DNA of 64,000 nt from an uncultured cyanobacterium (GCA_903903925.1 CAIVAU010000128.1:48971-112970), one strand, 5' to 3'. Positions 24,923 through 33,671 are shown, counted from the stretch's first letter. The notes: generated from the letters alone by a model not told the origin. Numbers and translations are program-made.

Positions 24923-25894
24923 ATGGCGTGGATAGAATTAAGCCTCGATACAACACACGAGGCTGTCGATTGGGTCTGTACGCTGCTTGCTGAGACTATC
25001 GATATTGCTAATGTTCATATTACAGAATTTACCGAACCGAACCAGCCACATTTAGCTAGGCAAAATGTAGCACAACCCCACTGGACGTTCACGATTCGCT
25101 TATATCTACCCTATAATAGTCATTCAAGGTCACGGGTAGACAAAATTGTGAATCTACTTTTGCCCTTGCATCGTACCGGATTAGCAACTGAGATTCAAAC
25201 GACTGTGGTTGAGGAAAAACCCACAGACATAACCGACAAACCCCTCGTTCATCGGATTGGGAACCGGTTTGTCGTACTGACTCCTGATGCACCCTATCAA
25301 TCCAAAACAGCAGACGACATCACCTTGAGACTGAAGACAACCCTCTCCTTTGGTAGCGGTCTACATCCAGCAACCATTCTCAGCCTCCAACTGATTGAAC
25401 GACACATTGTCCCTAAAATGAATGCTCTCGACCTAGGATCAGGTTCAGGTATTCTAAGTGTGGCGATGGCAAAACTTGGAGTAACCGTCTTAGCACTAGA
25501 CAACGACAGTATTGCTGTAGAAGCGACTCAGGATGCTGTGCGCCGTAATGGCGTAGAACAACAGGTAACGGTCATGGAAGGAAGTTTGGGATATGGAAGT
25601 AACCTAGGGCATTGGATGGGCGGAGACACCCTCAACAATGTACCAAAAATCGAACCCATACAAGCCTTTGACCTCATCGTCGCGAATATCCAAGCACGGG
25701 TGCATATTGCCCTTGCAAATGACTTCCAGCGTGCGCTTCGCCAGACTCCTCTACAAAGTGGACTACTCATTACAGCCGGTTTTACCGTCGATCAAGAGGA
25801 CAACGTGATCGCAGCCTTAACGGAAGCAGGATTCCAGGTCGTCGATAGTGAACGATTAGATGAGTGGGTTGGACTGACCCATCGCCTTGTTTGA
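24923..25894 (+). CDS. PrmA-like class I SAM methyltransferase (L11 methyltransferase family)
   Basis: A 323-residue protein with a PrmA-type N-terminal domain (WIELSLDTTHEAVDWVCTLL) and a Rossmann methyltransferase: FGSGLHPAT (substrate gate), ALDLGSGSGILSVA (SAM motif I), LALDND (motif II) and FDLIVANIQA (motif IV). I start at ATG 24923 after GGGAGA. The N-terminal half looks unlike the usual cyanobacterial PrmA as I recall it, so it may be a paralog with another protein target. Solitary, with no operon partner. Confidence 0.75.
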   Translation: MAWIELSLDTTHEAVDWVCTLLAETIDIANVHITEFTEPNQPHLARQNVAQPHWTFTIRLYLPYNSHSRSRVDKIVNLLLPLHRTGLATEIQTTVVEEKPTDITDKPLVHRIGNRFVVLTPDAPYQSKTADDITLRLKTTLSFGSGLHPATILSLQLIERHIVPKMNALDLGSGSGILSVAMAKLGVTVLALDNDSIAVEATQDAVRRNGVEQQVTVMEGSLGYGSNLGHWMGGDTLNNVPKIEPIQAFDLIVANIQARVHIALANDFQRALRQTPLQSGLLITAGFTVDQEDNVIAALTEAGFQVVDSERLDEWVGLTHRLV

Positions 25895-25943
25895 TGAATG
25901 GGGCATTGGACATTGGTCATTGGGCATGGGGCATTGTTCGTGT

Positions 25944-25970
25944 GTAGGGGCGGGGTCTCCCCGCCCTTAC
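25944..25970. repeat. GTAGGGGCGGGG...CCCCGCCCTTAC palindromic repeat, copy 5
   Basis: GTAGGGGCGGGGTCTCCCCG and CCCTTAC form a 27-base hairpin, flanked by GGGCAT / CATTGG low-complexity words. Confidence 0.65.
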
Positions 25971-26011
25971 AGGAATGGTGGTGTTTCCTTCAACCTAGTA
26001 ACAAGACCAAT

Positions 26012-26100
26012 AGCAAAAAGCGCCTGGGAGTGTTGCCGTGTTTCCACCCCAAGCGCTTTCTGTCTTCAACTTACTCCTCACACACTACCTAAAGATATCA
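26012..26100 (+). ncRNA. Candidate small RNA / structured repeat, copy 1 (Yfr1-like 11-mer)
   Basis: A 89-base unit with a long stem-loop (AAAGCGC...GCGCTTT with inner CTGGG/CCCC pairing) followed by the exact 11-mer ACTCCTCACAC at 26073-26083, the invariant unpaired core of cyanobacterial Yfr1 RNA. No 3' terminator hairpin follows, so a Yfr1 assignment is tentative. Read on the other strand the stem ends in CGCTTTTTGC, so it could instead be a terminator for purH. Confidence 0.35.
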
Positions 26101-26171
26101 CTGACTTCATCTAATAACAACTATGGGAAGTGACACTTTGAGAACTGAACATCTTCTGAAAAAACTGAAAA

Positions 26172-26260
26172 AGCAAAAAGCGCCTGGGAGTGTTGCCGTG
26201 TTTCCACCCCAAGCGCTTTCTGTCTTCAACTTACTCCTCACACACTACTTAAAGATATCA
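26172..26260 (+). ncRNA. Candidate small RNA / structured repeat, copy 2 (Yfr1-like 11-mer)
   Basis: Tandem copy of 26012-26100 at an exact 160-bp offset, with one substitution in 89 bases. The ACTCCTCACAC word is kept at 26233-26243. The sequence between the copies is mostly unrelated, except that each is followed by a similar AAGTGACACTTT word. Confidence 0.35.
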
Positions 26261-26335
26261 CAGGTTAAATGAAAAGCCAAATATATTAAGTGACACTTTA
26301 ACAACTGCACTTTGTTCCTTGACTAGATGGATACT

Positions 26336-27880
26336 TTAATGTAAGAAGTGGCGAATACCCGTAAACACCATAACTAAGCCTAGTTGATTCGCGGCATTAA
26401 TGGAATTTTGATCCCGCAAACTTCCCCCTGGTTGCACAAGAGCAGTAATTCCCGATGCGGCTGCTGTTTTGACCGAGTCATCAAAGGGAAAGAATCCATC
26501 ACTGGCGAGAACTGCTCCTTTAGCTTTTTCCCCAGCTTGCTCTAATGCTATTTTAACTGAACCGACGCGGTTCATTTGACCAGCACCTACTCCTAGTGTA
26601 GCGCGATCGCCACTCACGACGATGGCATTCGATTTGACGTGCTTGCAAACTTTCCAAGCAAACAGCAATTCTTCCAACTCCTGATCAGTCGGTTTTCTGT
26701 CGGTCACAACTTGCCATTGACTTGTATCGGCGACCACCTCATCTGTAGCTTGTACAAGGAACCCGCCTGCGATCGCTTTCACGGTTTCCTTTGGGCCACA
26801 ACTCAAGTCAGGTAAAATCAACACCCGCACTTTAGATTTAGCCACCAGAATTTCCTGGGCCTCCGGTTCACAACCTGGTGCAACTACGCATTCTAAAAAT
26901 ATCTTTGTTAACTCAGTGGCGGTAGCAACATCAATTGAACGGTTCAGTGCGACAATTCCGCCAAAGGCAGAAACAGGGTCAGCGTTGACAGCCTTGTCAA
27001 AAGCTTCTTTCAGACGACTCCCCAAAGCAACACCACAAGGATTGGTATGTTTGAGAATCGCAGCAGCAGGACTATCGGTGAATTCCGAAATAATGCGGCG
27101 TGCTGCTTCCAAGTCAACTAAGTTATTGTAACTGAGTTCCTTACCTTGAAGTTTGGTAGCAACTGCCCATCCAGTTGGAGTAGTGCCAGTTTGATACCAA
27201 GCTGCGCTTTGATGAGGATTTTCACCGTAGCGCAGAGATTGAAGTTGTTTCCCGGAAAAGGTGTATTGTTCGGGTAATGTTGATTCTGATGCTGACTGCT
27301 GTATGAGATAAGAGGCGATCGCCTGATCGTAGTGAGAAGTCTGTAAAAATCCCCGCTTGGCACACTTTTGGCGGAACGGTAGCGATGGTTCACCGCCATA
27401 TTGACGCAATTCCTCTAAATATTCCCCGTACTGGGAAGGATCACACAAAACTGTGAGATGGGCAAAGTTTTTCGCCGCTGCCCTCAGCATAGCAGGGCCA
27501 CCAATATCAATTTGCTCTATCGCTTCAGATAAGGTAATCTCCTCTTTAGCAATGGTTTCTTCAAAAGGGTAGAGATTCACAACGACCAAATCAATTGGGC
27601 GAATTTGGTTATTTGCCAAATCCGTCACATCTTGGGTGACATCCCGTCGTGCTAAAATTCCGCCATGAATCCGAGGATGCAAGGTTTTGACTCGACCACC
27701 TAAAATTTCTGGCGAACCTGTATAATCAGCAACTTTCGTCACTGGTAATCCCGCATCTTTAAGGGTTTGGGCTGTTCCCCCACTGCTGATTAAATCAAAG
27801 CTGAATTCTTCTACTAAACTACGGGCTAGGTCGATCAAACCTGTTTTATTAGATACACTTAGCAGTGCGAGTCGCGCCAT
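26336..27880 (-). CDS. purH: Bifunctional AICAR formyltransferase / IMP cyclohydrolase
   Basis: PurH does the last two steps of IMP synthesis. The N-terminal cyclohydrolase (MGS-like fold) has LALLSVSNKTGL, SSGGTA and GRVKTLHPRIHGG. The C-terminal transformylase has YGENPHQSAAWY, the KHTNPCGVA catalytic Lys-His stretch, and ends with the standard VMVFTGIRHFLH. I start at ATG 27880 (MARLALLS), not the TTG nine bases upstream. The product is 514 residues, the normal length. Downstream on this strand lie the duplicated stem-loops at 26260-26012, which may act as terminators. Confidence 0.96.
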   Translation of the reverse strand: MARLALLSVSNKTGLIDLARSLVEEFSFDLISSGGTAQTLKDAGLPVTKVADYTGSPEILGGRVKTLHPRIHGGILARRDVTQDVTDLANNQIRPIDLVVVNLYPFEETIAKEEITLSEAIEQIDIGGPAMLRAAAKNFAHLTVLCDPSQYGEYLEELRQYGGEPSLPFRQKCAKRGFLQTSHYDQAIASYLIQQSASESTLPEQYTFSGKQLQSLRYGENPHQSAAWYQTGTTPTGWAVATKLQGKELSYNNLVDLEAARRIISEFTDSPAAAILKHTNPCGVALGSRLKEAFDKAVNADPVSAFGGIVALNRSIDVATATELTKIFLECVVAPGCEPEAQEILVAKSKVRVLILPDLSCGPKETVKAIAGGFLVQATDEVVADTSQWQVVTDRKPTDQELEELLFAWKVCKHVKSNAIVVSGDRATLGVGAGQMNRVGSVKIALEQAGEKAKGAVLASDGFFPFDDSVKTAAASGITALVQPGGSLRDQNSINAANQLGLVMVFTGIRHFLH

Positions 27881-28004
27881 AATTTCCAAGTTTCCTTTGG
27901 TTGATACCAGACGGGCAGATATCTATTGTATAAACCGCGAACATCAAGGAAGCACTTGATCGTAGGAAAAGAACCCTACAATTGAATTAATTCACCTAAA
28001 AATA

Positions 28005-28181
28005 ATGGAACCGACCATAGACCAACTCAAAGCCTTTTTCCGATTATGCGTTCGCACTAGCAATCTGCTACGAAACATTGAGCTAGTCCGGTACGACGAA
28101 AGAACAAATAGAATTGTAGTGTTGATAGGTGAAACCATCCAAGTAGAAATATTGAGTAACGGAGAGGAGATTATCGGATGA
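28005..28181 (+). CDS. Small DUF6888-like protein
   Basis: A 58-residue ORF reads MEPTIDQLKAFFRLCVRTSN and goes on to IELVRYDERTNRIVVLIGE and a short beta-strand end. It matches my memory of the cyanobacterial DUF6888 family (PTxxQLKAFFRLCVxxSN... IELVRYDERT). Its stop overlaps the start of the next small gene (ATGA at 28178), so the two are translationally coupled. No function is known; the two-gene small-protein layout recalls toxin-antitoxin units, but that is only a guess. Confidence 0.6.
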   Translation: MEPTIDQLKAFFRLCVRTSNLLRNIELVRYDERTNRIVVLIGETIQVEILSNGEEIIG

Positions 28182-28354
28182 GCGACTATTTAAATTTGTC
28201 AGAGAAAGAACTACGGGAATACGTTAAAGCTCATCCTCAGGATGAAGAAGCATTTCAGTATTTCCTCAGCATCATGAGAGCCAAACCAGGGCGAGTAGTG
28301 GTCAGTACTGATGAACAGCTAGAGGCAGAACTGAGAAAAAGACTGGCATCCTGA
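28178..28354 (+). CDS. Small DUF6887-like protein
   Basis: A 58-residue ORF reads MSDYLNLSEKELREYVKAHP, followed by QDEEAFQYFLSIMRAKPGR and a charged helical tail ending ELRKRLAS. It resembles the DUF6887 family that commonly accompanies DUF6888 in cyanobacteria. It starts inside the stop of the upstream gene with a GGAGAGGAG ribosome-binding site. The acidic N-terminal helix and basic tail are compatible with an antitoxin, but there is no direct evidence. Confidence 0.6.
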   Translation: MSDYLNLSEKELREYVKAHPQDEEAFQYFLSIMRAKPGRVVVSTDEQLEAELRKRLAS

Positions 28355-28368
28355 TACCCAAAGAGCGA

Positions 28369-28920
28369 TTATTTTACTACTACCAATGTCATTTTTACAT
28401 CTCTAATCAAATTGCTGTAGATTTCGCTCTCCTTTAGTAATTTCTCCGTGTCCGATGTGCTTTCTGGATACCGCTCTAACCAAACCTCGCTCGGGTTATG
28501 GACTATTTCAGTCAACTCGAAATCGACGTTTAGGTAAAGAGCAAGAAGTGTAAAGGCTTTCCCCGCTTCCTGCCACTCCAGATTTAGCCGTTTTGAAAAC
28601 ATACTTAACCCAACTGTCGTGATGGGACGAACATGTGTGGGATCGTGGAAAAAGCTATCATTACGATGATGGGGAACGGTAATGTGTAGCTTTGCTCCTG
28701 GCGCACAAATTCGATACAATTCCTGAATGATTTTCAGATAAGTTTCCGTTTGTTGTCCAAGATGCTCTAGAACGTGGTGCATCTCAATCTCAACGACACT
28801 ATTATCGTTCCAAGGATAGGGGAATGTTTCAAGATCGAAGCGAAGATCAGGATTGCCAAATTTATCAACATTGATGTAGCCATCGAGATGCTTTGCCCCA
28901 CACCCAAGATTTAAGCGCAT
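28369..28920 (-). CDS. Small class I SAM-dependent methyltransferase
   Basis: A 183-residue protein starting MRLNLGCGAKHLDGYINVDK (SAM motif I at residues 3-9), followed by an acidic motif (NPDLRFDLETFPYPW) and MHHVLEHLGQ, typical of the type 11 methyltransferase family acting on small molecules or glycans. The HxxPHHRNDSFFHDPTHVRP segment is seen in polysaccharide-linked methyltransferases. The ATG 28920 start is clear. The 3' end is 15 bases from the DUF6887-like gene, convergent. The target is unknown. Confidence 0.72.
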   Translation of the reverse strand: MRLNLGCGAKHLDGYINVDKFGNPDLRFDLETFPYPWNDNSVVEIEMHHVLEHLGQQTETYLKIIQELYRICAPGAKLHITVPHHRNDSFFHDPTHVRPITTVGLSMFSKRLNLEWQEAGKAFTLLALYLNVDFELTEIVHNPSEVWLERYPESTSDTEKLLKESEIYSNLIRDVKMTLVVVK

Positions 28921-28974
28921 CGCCAGATACCTTGCAAATACAGTTAATATTTCCCAATTTTACAGCATCAGCCC

Positions 28975-31900
28975 TTATTCGGTCACACCCTCAAGTTCCT
29001 TATCAGTCAACTCATACAACTCCCGCAACTTCTGCAACTTCTCCTCACCAGCATTCCAAAAACCCCGCCCATACGCTTCTAGCATCCTAGCCACAATATT
29101 ACGGAAAGCCTCCGGATTACTTTTCCGCAACTTCTCTGCCATCTCTGCATTGAACGCATAAGTATCCACAGCCTGATTATATACCCAATTATCAGTAAAA
29201 TCCGCAGTACCACCCCAACCAATTAACGCCGTCATCCGTTGGGAAATTTCAAAAGCACCGCCCGAACCTTGATTCGCCATAGCTTCCGCCCATTTCGGAT
29301 TCAGCAACTTAGTGCGATACTCCATCCGCAGCAAATCATCTAAATCACGGGGTGTGGTGTCTTTCGAGAAACTTTCCACAAAGCTGGTTTTCACTTTTTT
29401 CCCACGTTGCTTTTCCGCAGCTTTTTTTAAACCACCCGTATTAGCGTAGTATTCCTGAATATCCGTTAAACCATACTCTACCGAATCGATTTCCTGAACA
29501 AGGCGATCGCTTGTTTGCAACAGCTTATTCAGCACTTCCGGTCTAGCCTGACCTTTATCTTCTCTACCAAAACTAAACACATTGCGACCTTGCCAAGTAT
29601 CACCCAACTCCTCCCCAGACTCCCAATTCCCATCAACCACACGGTCATTTACCAACGAACCAAAATCACCCGCTGGATTAGAAAACAACCTTGCAGACGC
29701 ATTCTCAACACCTTGCGCCTGCAAAGCCAAAGCATGTTTCCGAATAAAATTCTGGTCTTCCGGTTCATCAGCATCAGCCGCCCGTTGAAACAAATCATCC
29801 AGCAACTCAATAATATTCACAAAACTATCCCGGAAAATCCCCGACAAATTCGCCAACACATCAATCCGGGGATGTCCCACCTCAGCCAAAGACCTCAACT
29901 CATAACGAACAATTCTACCCGTCCCCTCCTTCACAGGTTCCGCACCCACCAACTCCAAAAGAATCCCCAAAGATTCCCCCTTAGTCTTAATCGCATCCAA
30001 ACCCCATAACATCACCGCCACAGTCTCCGGATACAAACCAGACTCCTGTAAATGCTGACCAATAATTTTTTGCCCAATTTCCCGCCCCCTTACATAAGCA
30101 GCCGCAGAAGGCATTCTATAAGGATCTAAAGCATGAATATTCCTCCCCGTCGGCAAAACACCCGGTCCATCCCGCAACAAATCACCCCCAGGCGCAGGCA
30201 AAATGTACTCCCCATTCAATCCCCGCAACAAATTCCTCAACTCATCAGTCGTTTGTCCCAACAACTCCCTAACCAACCCCTCCTCCTCTCCGCGTTCTCC
30301 GCGCCTCTGCGGTTCCCCCCCAAAATAAGCCTCCAAATACCCCTCCATATCCTCCTCATCAGGCGCATCCCCCAAAACATGCAACCCAGAAGAAAAAAGA
30401 CGACTTTCCAACACCTGCAAATACTCGTACAACTTCACCAGATAATCATCAAAAGCACGCCCACTAAACAACCGCACATTCTCCGGAGTAAAAGCAATCC
30501 CCAACAGCTGTCCATCCTCAAACGGACAATCTGCATCTAAACCCGTATCTACAATCTTTTTACAAATCGCTTCCTTCAGTAAATAATTCTTCTCTTGGTC
30601 TTCGCGATACTCCGAAATCAAATCCCGCAACGCCATCAATTCCTTATACAAACCAGCACGACCATAAGGTGGTACATTGTGAGAAATCAAGACACCGTAA
30701 CCCCGACGCTTCGCCAGAATAGATTCCGAAGGATTATTTGCCGCATATATATAGAGATTCGGCAAATCCCCCAACAAAATATCAGACCAAGAATAACCCG
30801 TATTACCCAAAGGAGATCCAGGCAACCATTCCACAGTACCGTGCATACCAAAATGAACTATAGCATCAGCTTGAAACTCATTTTGCAACCATTTGTAGAA
30901 AGCAGCGTACTGGGGATGGGGCGTTAAATCCCGTTCAAACATTAACCGCATCGGGTCCCCTTGTATCCCCAAAGGTGGTTGGACACCTATCCAAACATTT
31001 CCCAGATAGATACCACCAATATAAAATTCATCCCCATAAGTCTTAATCCCTGTACCCGTCAGAGATTTCCATTGTTTCTCAATCCGGGATGTGCGGAGAT
31101 ATCCCAACCATTTCTCTAAAGTGCGAACATTAACAGTCCCCCCTCTCTCTTCATCCGCCTCTTTCACTTTGCGAACCAACTCTTCCCCATCTTCAGGTAA
31201 ATCCCCAACAGTATAACCTTGGTCTTTCAGTGCTTGGAGGAATTTCAGCAGACTCTGCGGTACATTTAACAGTGCAGCTGTGCCCACAGCACCATACCCA
31301 GGTGGAAACCCATACAGAATAACTGCTATTTTCCGTTCAGCAACAGGTTTTTGCCTGAGGGAAACCCAGCTTTTCACCCTACCAATTAATCGCTGTAACC
31401 GTTCGGGAACCAGATAAATATTTTCCCCCACCAATCCACCAAGGGGAACGGTGTCAATTGCCCCATCTAATTCAGGCAAGGCGTATAAAACAACACTTTG
31501 TAATCCTCCAATACCTTGACGTGTCCAAGAGTAGATATCTTGAATAAGTAGTGGTGCGGCAACGATATAGGGTACATTCTTAGCAGAAAGAATGCGTTTT
31601 GCCACATCTACCTGTCTCCCGGCTTCCATTGAACCTGCGGGACCACCTACGAGGGGAAAACCGATAGTCGAGATAATTGCATCCACTTTCGCTGCTTCAG
31701 GAGAAAGGGAAGCAATTTCTACATGACCGAGTTGTCTTTGCTGAGTTTCGTAATCGGTTGTCATCCAATCCCGCACAGCGACATGACCTTCAACACCGTT
31801 GATGAAGATAGGTAAGGGGATTAAATGAGCTGCTTCAAAATGGCGAATCAATTGGGGAATGTATGGTTGTTTGGTGACAACATGTTTACGGTAGAGTAAA

Positions 31901-32619
31901 ATTCCCACAACAGAATTTTGGATTTTAGATTCTCTTTTTATCCTTGTTTGCTGATACCATTCTAGGTACGCCCGTGGTGATTCAAAATAACCTGGATAGT
32001 CGGGATGTAATAGCCCCATGTTGGGGGTTTCCAATGGTGGAGGAATATCGCCTACTTTTAAGCCCAGATATTTTTCTGCAAGTGTCCAGAATAAAGCTGC
32101 AACATTTTCTGGCCCGCCTGCATTCCAGTAACCATAGATAATTAACCAGTTGCGTAAGTCTTGCACTTTCTGCACTGGCACAAATTTTAATAGCTTTGGT
32201 CCAATCTTTAAAAAGCTAATATAACCTGCAAGTCGGTCTTCTTCCTTGCCGTTGGTAAATTTATCTAGGATAAATTTTACTGGTTTGGGCATTCCTTTGG
32301 GTTTGTCACCAATGGCAAAAGCACCTAGTTGAGTTAAACTCATCAGTTCCAAGGCTGACTCGAACACGAGGCGGATGGGAATGTGGGCGATGCGATCGCG
32401 CAACCACAAAACCTGGTCATAGTCAAAGAGTAAGCTCCCAAAAAACACATCAGCACTATGAAGTGCTACTTCCACCTCAGCCCGTTTTGTGGTGATGTCG
32501 CGATCGCTAAATACCCGAATATCCAACTCTTGCACGCGAGAGTTCGCTAGATACGCCGCTTTCCGGTACAAGTCTGCGTTGAACGATTCAAACCCAGCAA
32601 TCAAGACGATGCGTTTCAT
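28975..32619 (-). CDS. Magnesium/cobalt chelatase subunit H paralog (ChlH/BchH/CobN family)
   Basis: A protein of about 1214 residues of the large porphyrin-binding chelatase subunit family, which inserts Mg into protoporphyrin IX (ChlH/BchH) or Co into the corrin ring (CobN) with AAA+ partners. It has IVHFGMHGTVEWLPGSPLGN, PSAAAYVRGREIG, VMLWGLDAIKTKGES and RHPRID-like (VGHPRIDVLANLSGIFRD) blocks. It is about 110 residues shorter than the main cyanobacterial ChlH as I recall it, and its start (MKRIVLIAGFESFNADLYRK) differs, so I call it a paralog. ATG 32619 is preferred over an upstream TTG. A G/C-rich repeat sits in frame at 30281-30316. No chelatase partners are nearby. Confidence 0.85.
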   Translation of the reverse strand: MKRIVLIAGFESFNADLYRKAAYLANSRVQELDIRVFSDRDITTKRAEVEVALHSADVFFGSLLFDYDQVLWLRDRIAHIPIRLVFESALELMSLTQLGAFAIGDKPKGMPKPVKFILDKFTNGKEEDRLAGYISFLKIGPKLLKFVPVQKVQDLRNWLIIYGYWNAGGPENVAALFWTLAEKYLGLKVGDIPPPLETPNMGLLHPDYPGYFESPRAYLEWYQQTRIKRESKIQNSVVGILLYRKHVVTKQPYIPQLIRHFEAAHLIPLPIFINGVEGHVAVRDWMTTDYETQQRQLGHVEIASLSPEAAKVDAIISTIGFPLVGGPAGSMEAGRQVDVAKRILSAKNVPYIVAAPLLIQDIYSWTRQGIGGLQSVVLYALPELDGAIDTVPLGGLVGENIYLVPERLQRLIGRVKSWVSLRQKPVAERKIAVILYGFPPGYGAVGTAALLNVPQSLLKFLQALKDQGYTVGDLPEDGEELVRKVKEADEERGGTVNVRTLEKWLGYLRTSRIEKQWKSLTGTGIKTYGDEFYIGGIYLGNVWIGVQPPLGIQGDPMRLMFERDLTPHPQYAAFYKWLQNEFQADAIVHFGMHGTVEWLPGSPLGNTGYSWSDILLGDLPNLYIYAANNPSESILAKRRGYGVLISHNVPPYGRAGLYKELMALRDLISEYREDQEKNYLLKEAICKKIVDTGLDADCPFEDGQLLGIAFTPENVRLFSGRAFDDYLVKLYEYLQVLESRLFSSGLHVLGDAPDEEDMEGYLEAYFGGEPQRRGERGEEEGLVRELLGQTTDELRNLLRGLNGEYILPAPGGDLLRDGPGVLPTGRNIHALDPYRMPSAAAYVRGREIGQKIIGQHLQESGLYPETVAVMLWGLDAIKTKGESLGILLELVGAEPVKEGTGRIVRYELRSLAEVGHPRIDVLANLSGIFRDSFVNIIELLDDLFQRAADADEPEDQNFIRKHALALQAQGVENASARLFSNPAGDFGSLVNDRVVDGNWESGEELGDTWQGRNVFSFGREDKGQARPEVLNKLLQTSDRLVQEIDSVEYGLTDIQEYYANTGGLKKAAEKQRGKKVKTSFVESFSKDTTPRDLDDLLRMEYRTKLLNPKWAEAMANQGSGGAFEISQRMTALIGWGGTADFTDNWVYNQAVDTYAFNAEMAEKLRKSNPEAFRNIVARMLEAYGRGFWNAGEEKLQKLRELYELTDKELEGVTE
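30281..30316. repeat. Dispersed intergenic repeat inserted in frame in the chelatase gene
   Basis: The minus strand reads GAACCGCAGAGGCGCGGAG here, matching the intergenic word AACCGCAGAGGCGCAGAGG at 45949 and, inverted, GCGCCTCTGCGGTTAA at 50441. In the protein it gives the low-complexity run GEPQRRGERGEEEGL around residues 768-780. Confidence 0.6.
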
Positions 32620-32692
32620 GGTTTTCAAGTTACGAAGTAGTCCTTCATCTTGATTGTAAACAAACTCATAGCTTTAAGCCGTAGGTTCCAGG

Positions 32693-33061
32693 TTAAACGC
32701 CGCCCCTAAGGTACACTACCCGGTCCCGCCAAGACATTTCAGCGGTCTTGTCCCACACATGGCAAAGCGCCCGAATAAGCCCACCAAAATCGTCGGGTGC
32801 TATTGTCTGCCAATCGATGAAAATGACTCCTCCGTGGGTCTTTTCCTCTTCGCACCACGACTTAAGAAGGGGTGGAATTGTACTGACATCGTATGTTACA
32901 AGGGTGAGCCCTTCCTCGTAAGCGTTTGTCAGAATAACTTCATCACTTTCACCTAAGTACCCCCACTCCTTAAGGCTTAAAACCTCAATTTCTGCCCGTT
33001 TTATTCGTAATTGTACGGCAATAGTAGGTGAAATATGCTCGTCAAGAAGAAGCTTTAGCAC
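32693..33061 (-). CDS. DUF5615-type PIN-like toxin
   Basis: A 122-residue protein of the PIN-like/DUF5615 type: LLLDEHISP (D7), GESDEVIL (acidic, D40) and LVTYDVST (D58) are the expected acidic positions for an Mg-dependent RNase. It starts at GTG 33061, immediately after the antitoxin stop (33062-33064), with GGGAGAG inside the antitoxin's last codons. Adjacency and order (antitoxin first) support a type II module. Its RNA target is unknown. Confidence 0.75.
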   Translation of the reverse strand: MLKLLLDEHISPTIAVQLRIKRAEIEVLSLKEWGYLGESDEVILTNAYEEGLTLVTYDVSTIPPLLKSWCEEEKTHGGVIFIDWQTIAPDDFGGLIRALCHVWDKTAEMSWRDRVVYLRGGV

Positions 33062-33496
33062 TTACTCTCCCAGATCGCTTTCTAGGACCCACTCTTCTGC
33101 CTGTGGAAGCATCCGGGAGAGGATCTGAAAATCGCTCTTTACTGCTGCGTCCTCTATCACAGCCTCAATCTCTTCGGGGTAAGCTTTTGCATAGTTAAGT
33201 GCCGCTTGAACGCGAAGTGGGAGCCACTTCAGATGTTGAGCGGTTTTGGTGACATCCATATGGTAGCTTCGCGCAAGTCTCACCACCTCCCAAACAGCAA
33301 GACTACTGGCTTTCACGTATGCTTGGCGTCCTTCTCCTGAATCCCTGAAGTCGATGTGCCCGAACTCGGCTTCTCGTAAGGACTCCTCGACAAGAAGCGC
33401 ACTTGTCTCGCTTGGTGTACGCCCGAGACGCCTTGCAAGGCGTCTAAGTCGCTTCATTTGATCGTCCTGAAAGCGAATACTCACGACGTGGGACAT
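33062..33496 (-). CDS. Ribbon-helix-helix antitoxin with DUF433-like C-terminus
   Basis: A 144-residue protein. Residues 1-45 (VVSIRFQDDQMKRLRRLARR, LGRTPSETSALLVEESLRE) form an RHH DNA-binding domain of the CopG type. The rest (VWEVVRLARSYHMDVTKTAQ, LPLRVQAALNYAKAYPEEI) resembles DUF433 antitoxins that pair with DUF5615 toxins. A perfect 17-bp palindrome lies 11 bases upstream of the ATG (33507-33523), the expected place for an autoregulatory operator. Confidence 0.78.
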   Translation of the reverse strand: MSHVVSIRFQDDQMKRLRRLARRLGRTPSETSALLVEESLREAEFGHIDFRDSGEGRQAYVKASSLAVWEVVRLARSYHMDVTKTAQHLKWLPLRVQAALNYAKAYPEEIEAVIEDAAVKSDFQILSRMLPQAEEWVLESDLGE

Positions 33497-33506
33497 TGAC
33501 TGCCTT

Positions 33507-33523
33507 TAGTTACAATGTAACTA
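33507..33523. promoter_or_regulatory. Candidate autoregulatory operator of the toxin-antitoxin pair
   Basis: TAGTTACA-A-TGTAACTA, a perfect inverted repeat with 8-bp arms and a 1-bp centre, 11 bases before the antitoxin start codon. A further GTAAC half-site occurs at 33526-33530. RHH antitoxins bind such sites. Confidence 0.6.
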
Positions 33524-33671
33524 TCGTAACTCTAAAGTTGAAAAAACGCAACTACTCTTCCTACACCCCATTCCACTTTTAAGGTATTAGACTATTAACC
33601 ATTGGATTCCCTTTTAAAGGATATGCGTCTATCCTTAGTTCTAAAGGGGGTATGATGAATTCGTAACGGAT

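Noticed and set aside
29515..30927. Several plus-strand ORFs of 110-164 residues
   Set aside because: All are antisense shadows of the chelatase gene; Gln/Ile/Pro-rich with no starts or families.
28975..32619. Main magnesium chelatase subunit ChlH
   Set aside because: Shorter than the usual protein and with a different N-terminus; kept as a paralog.
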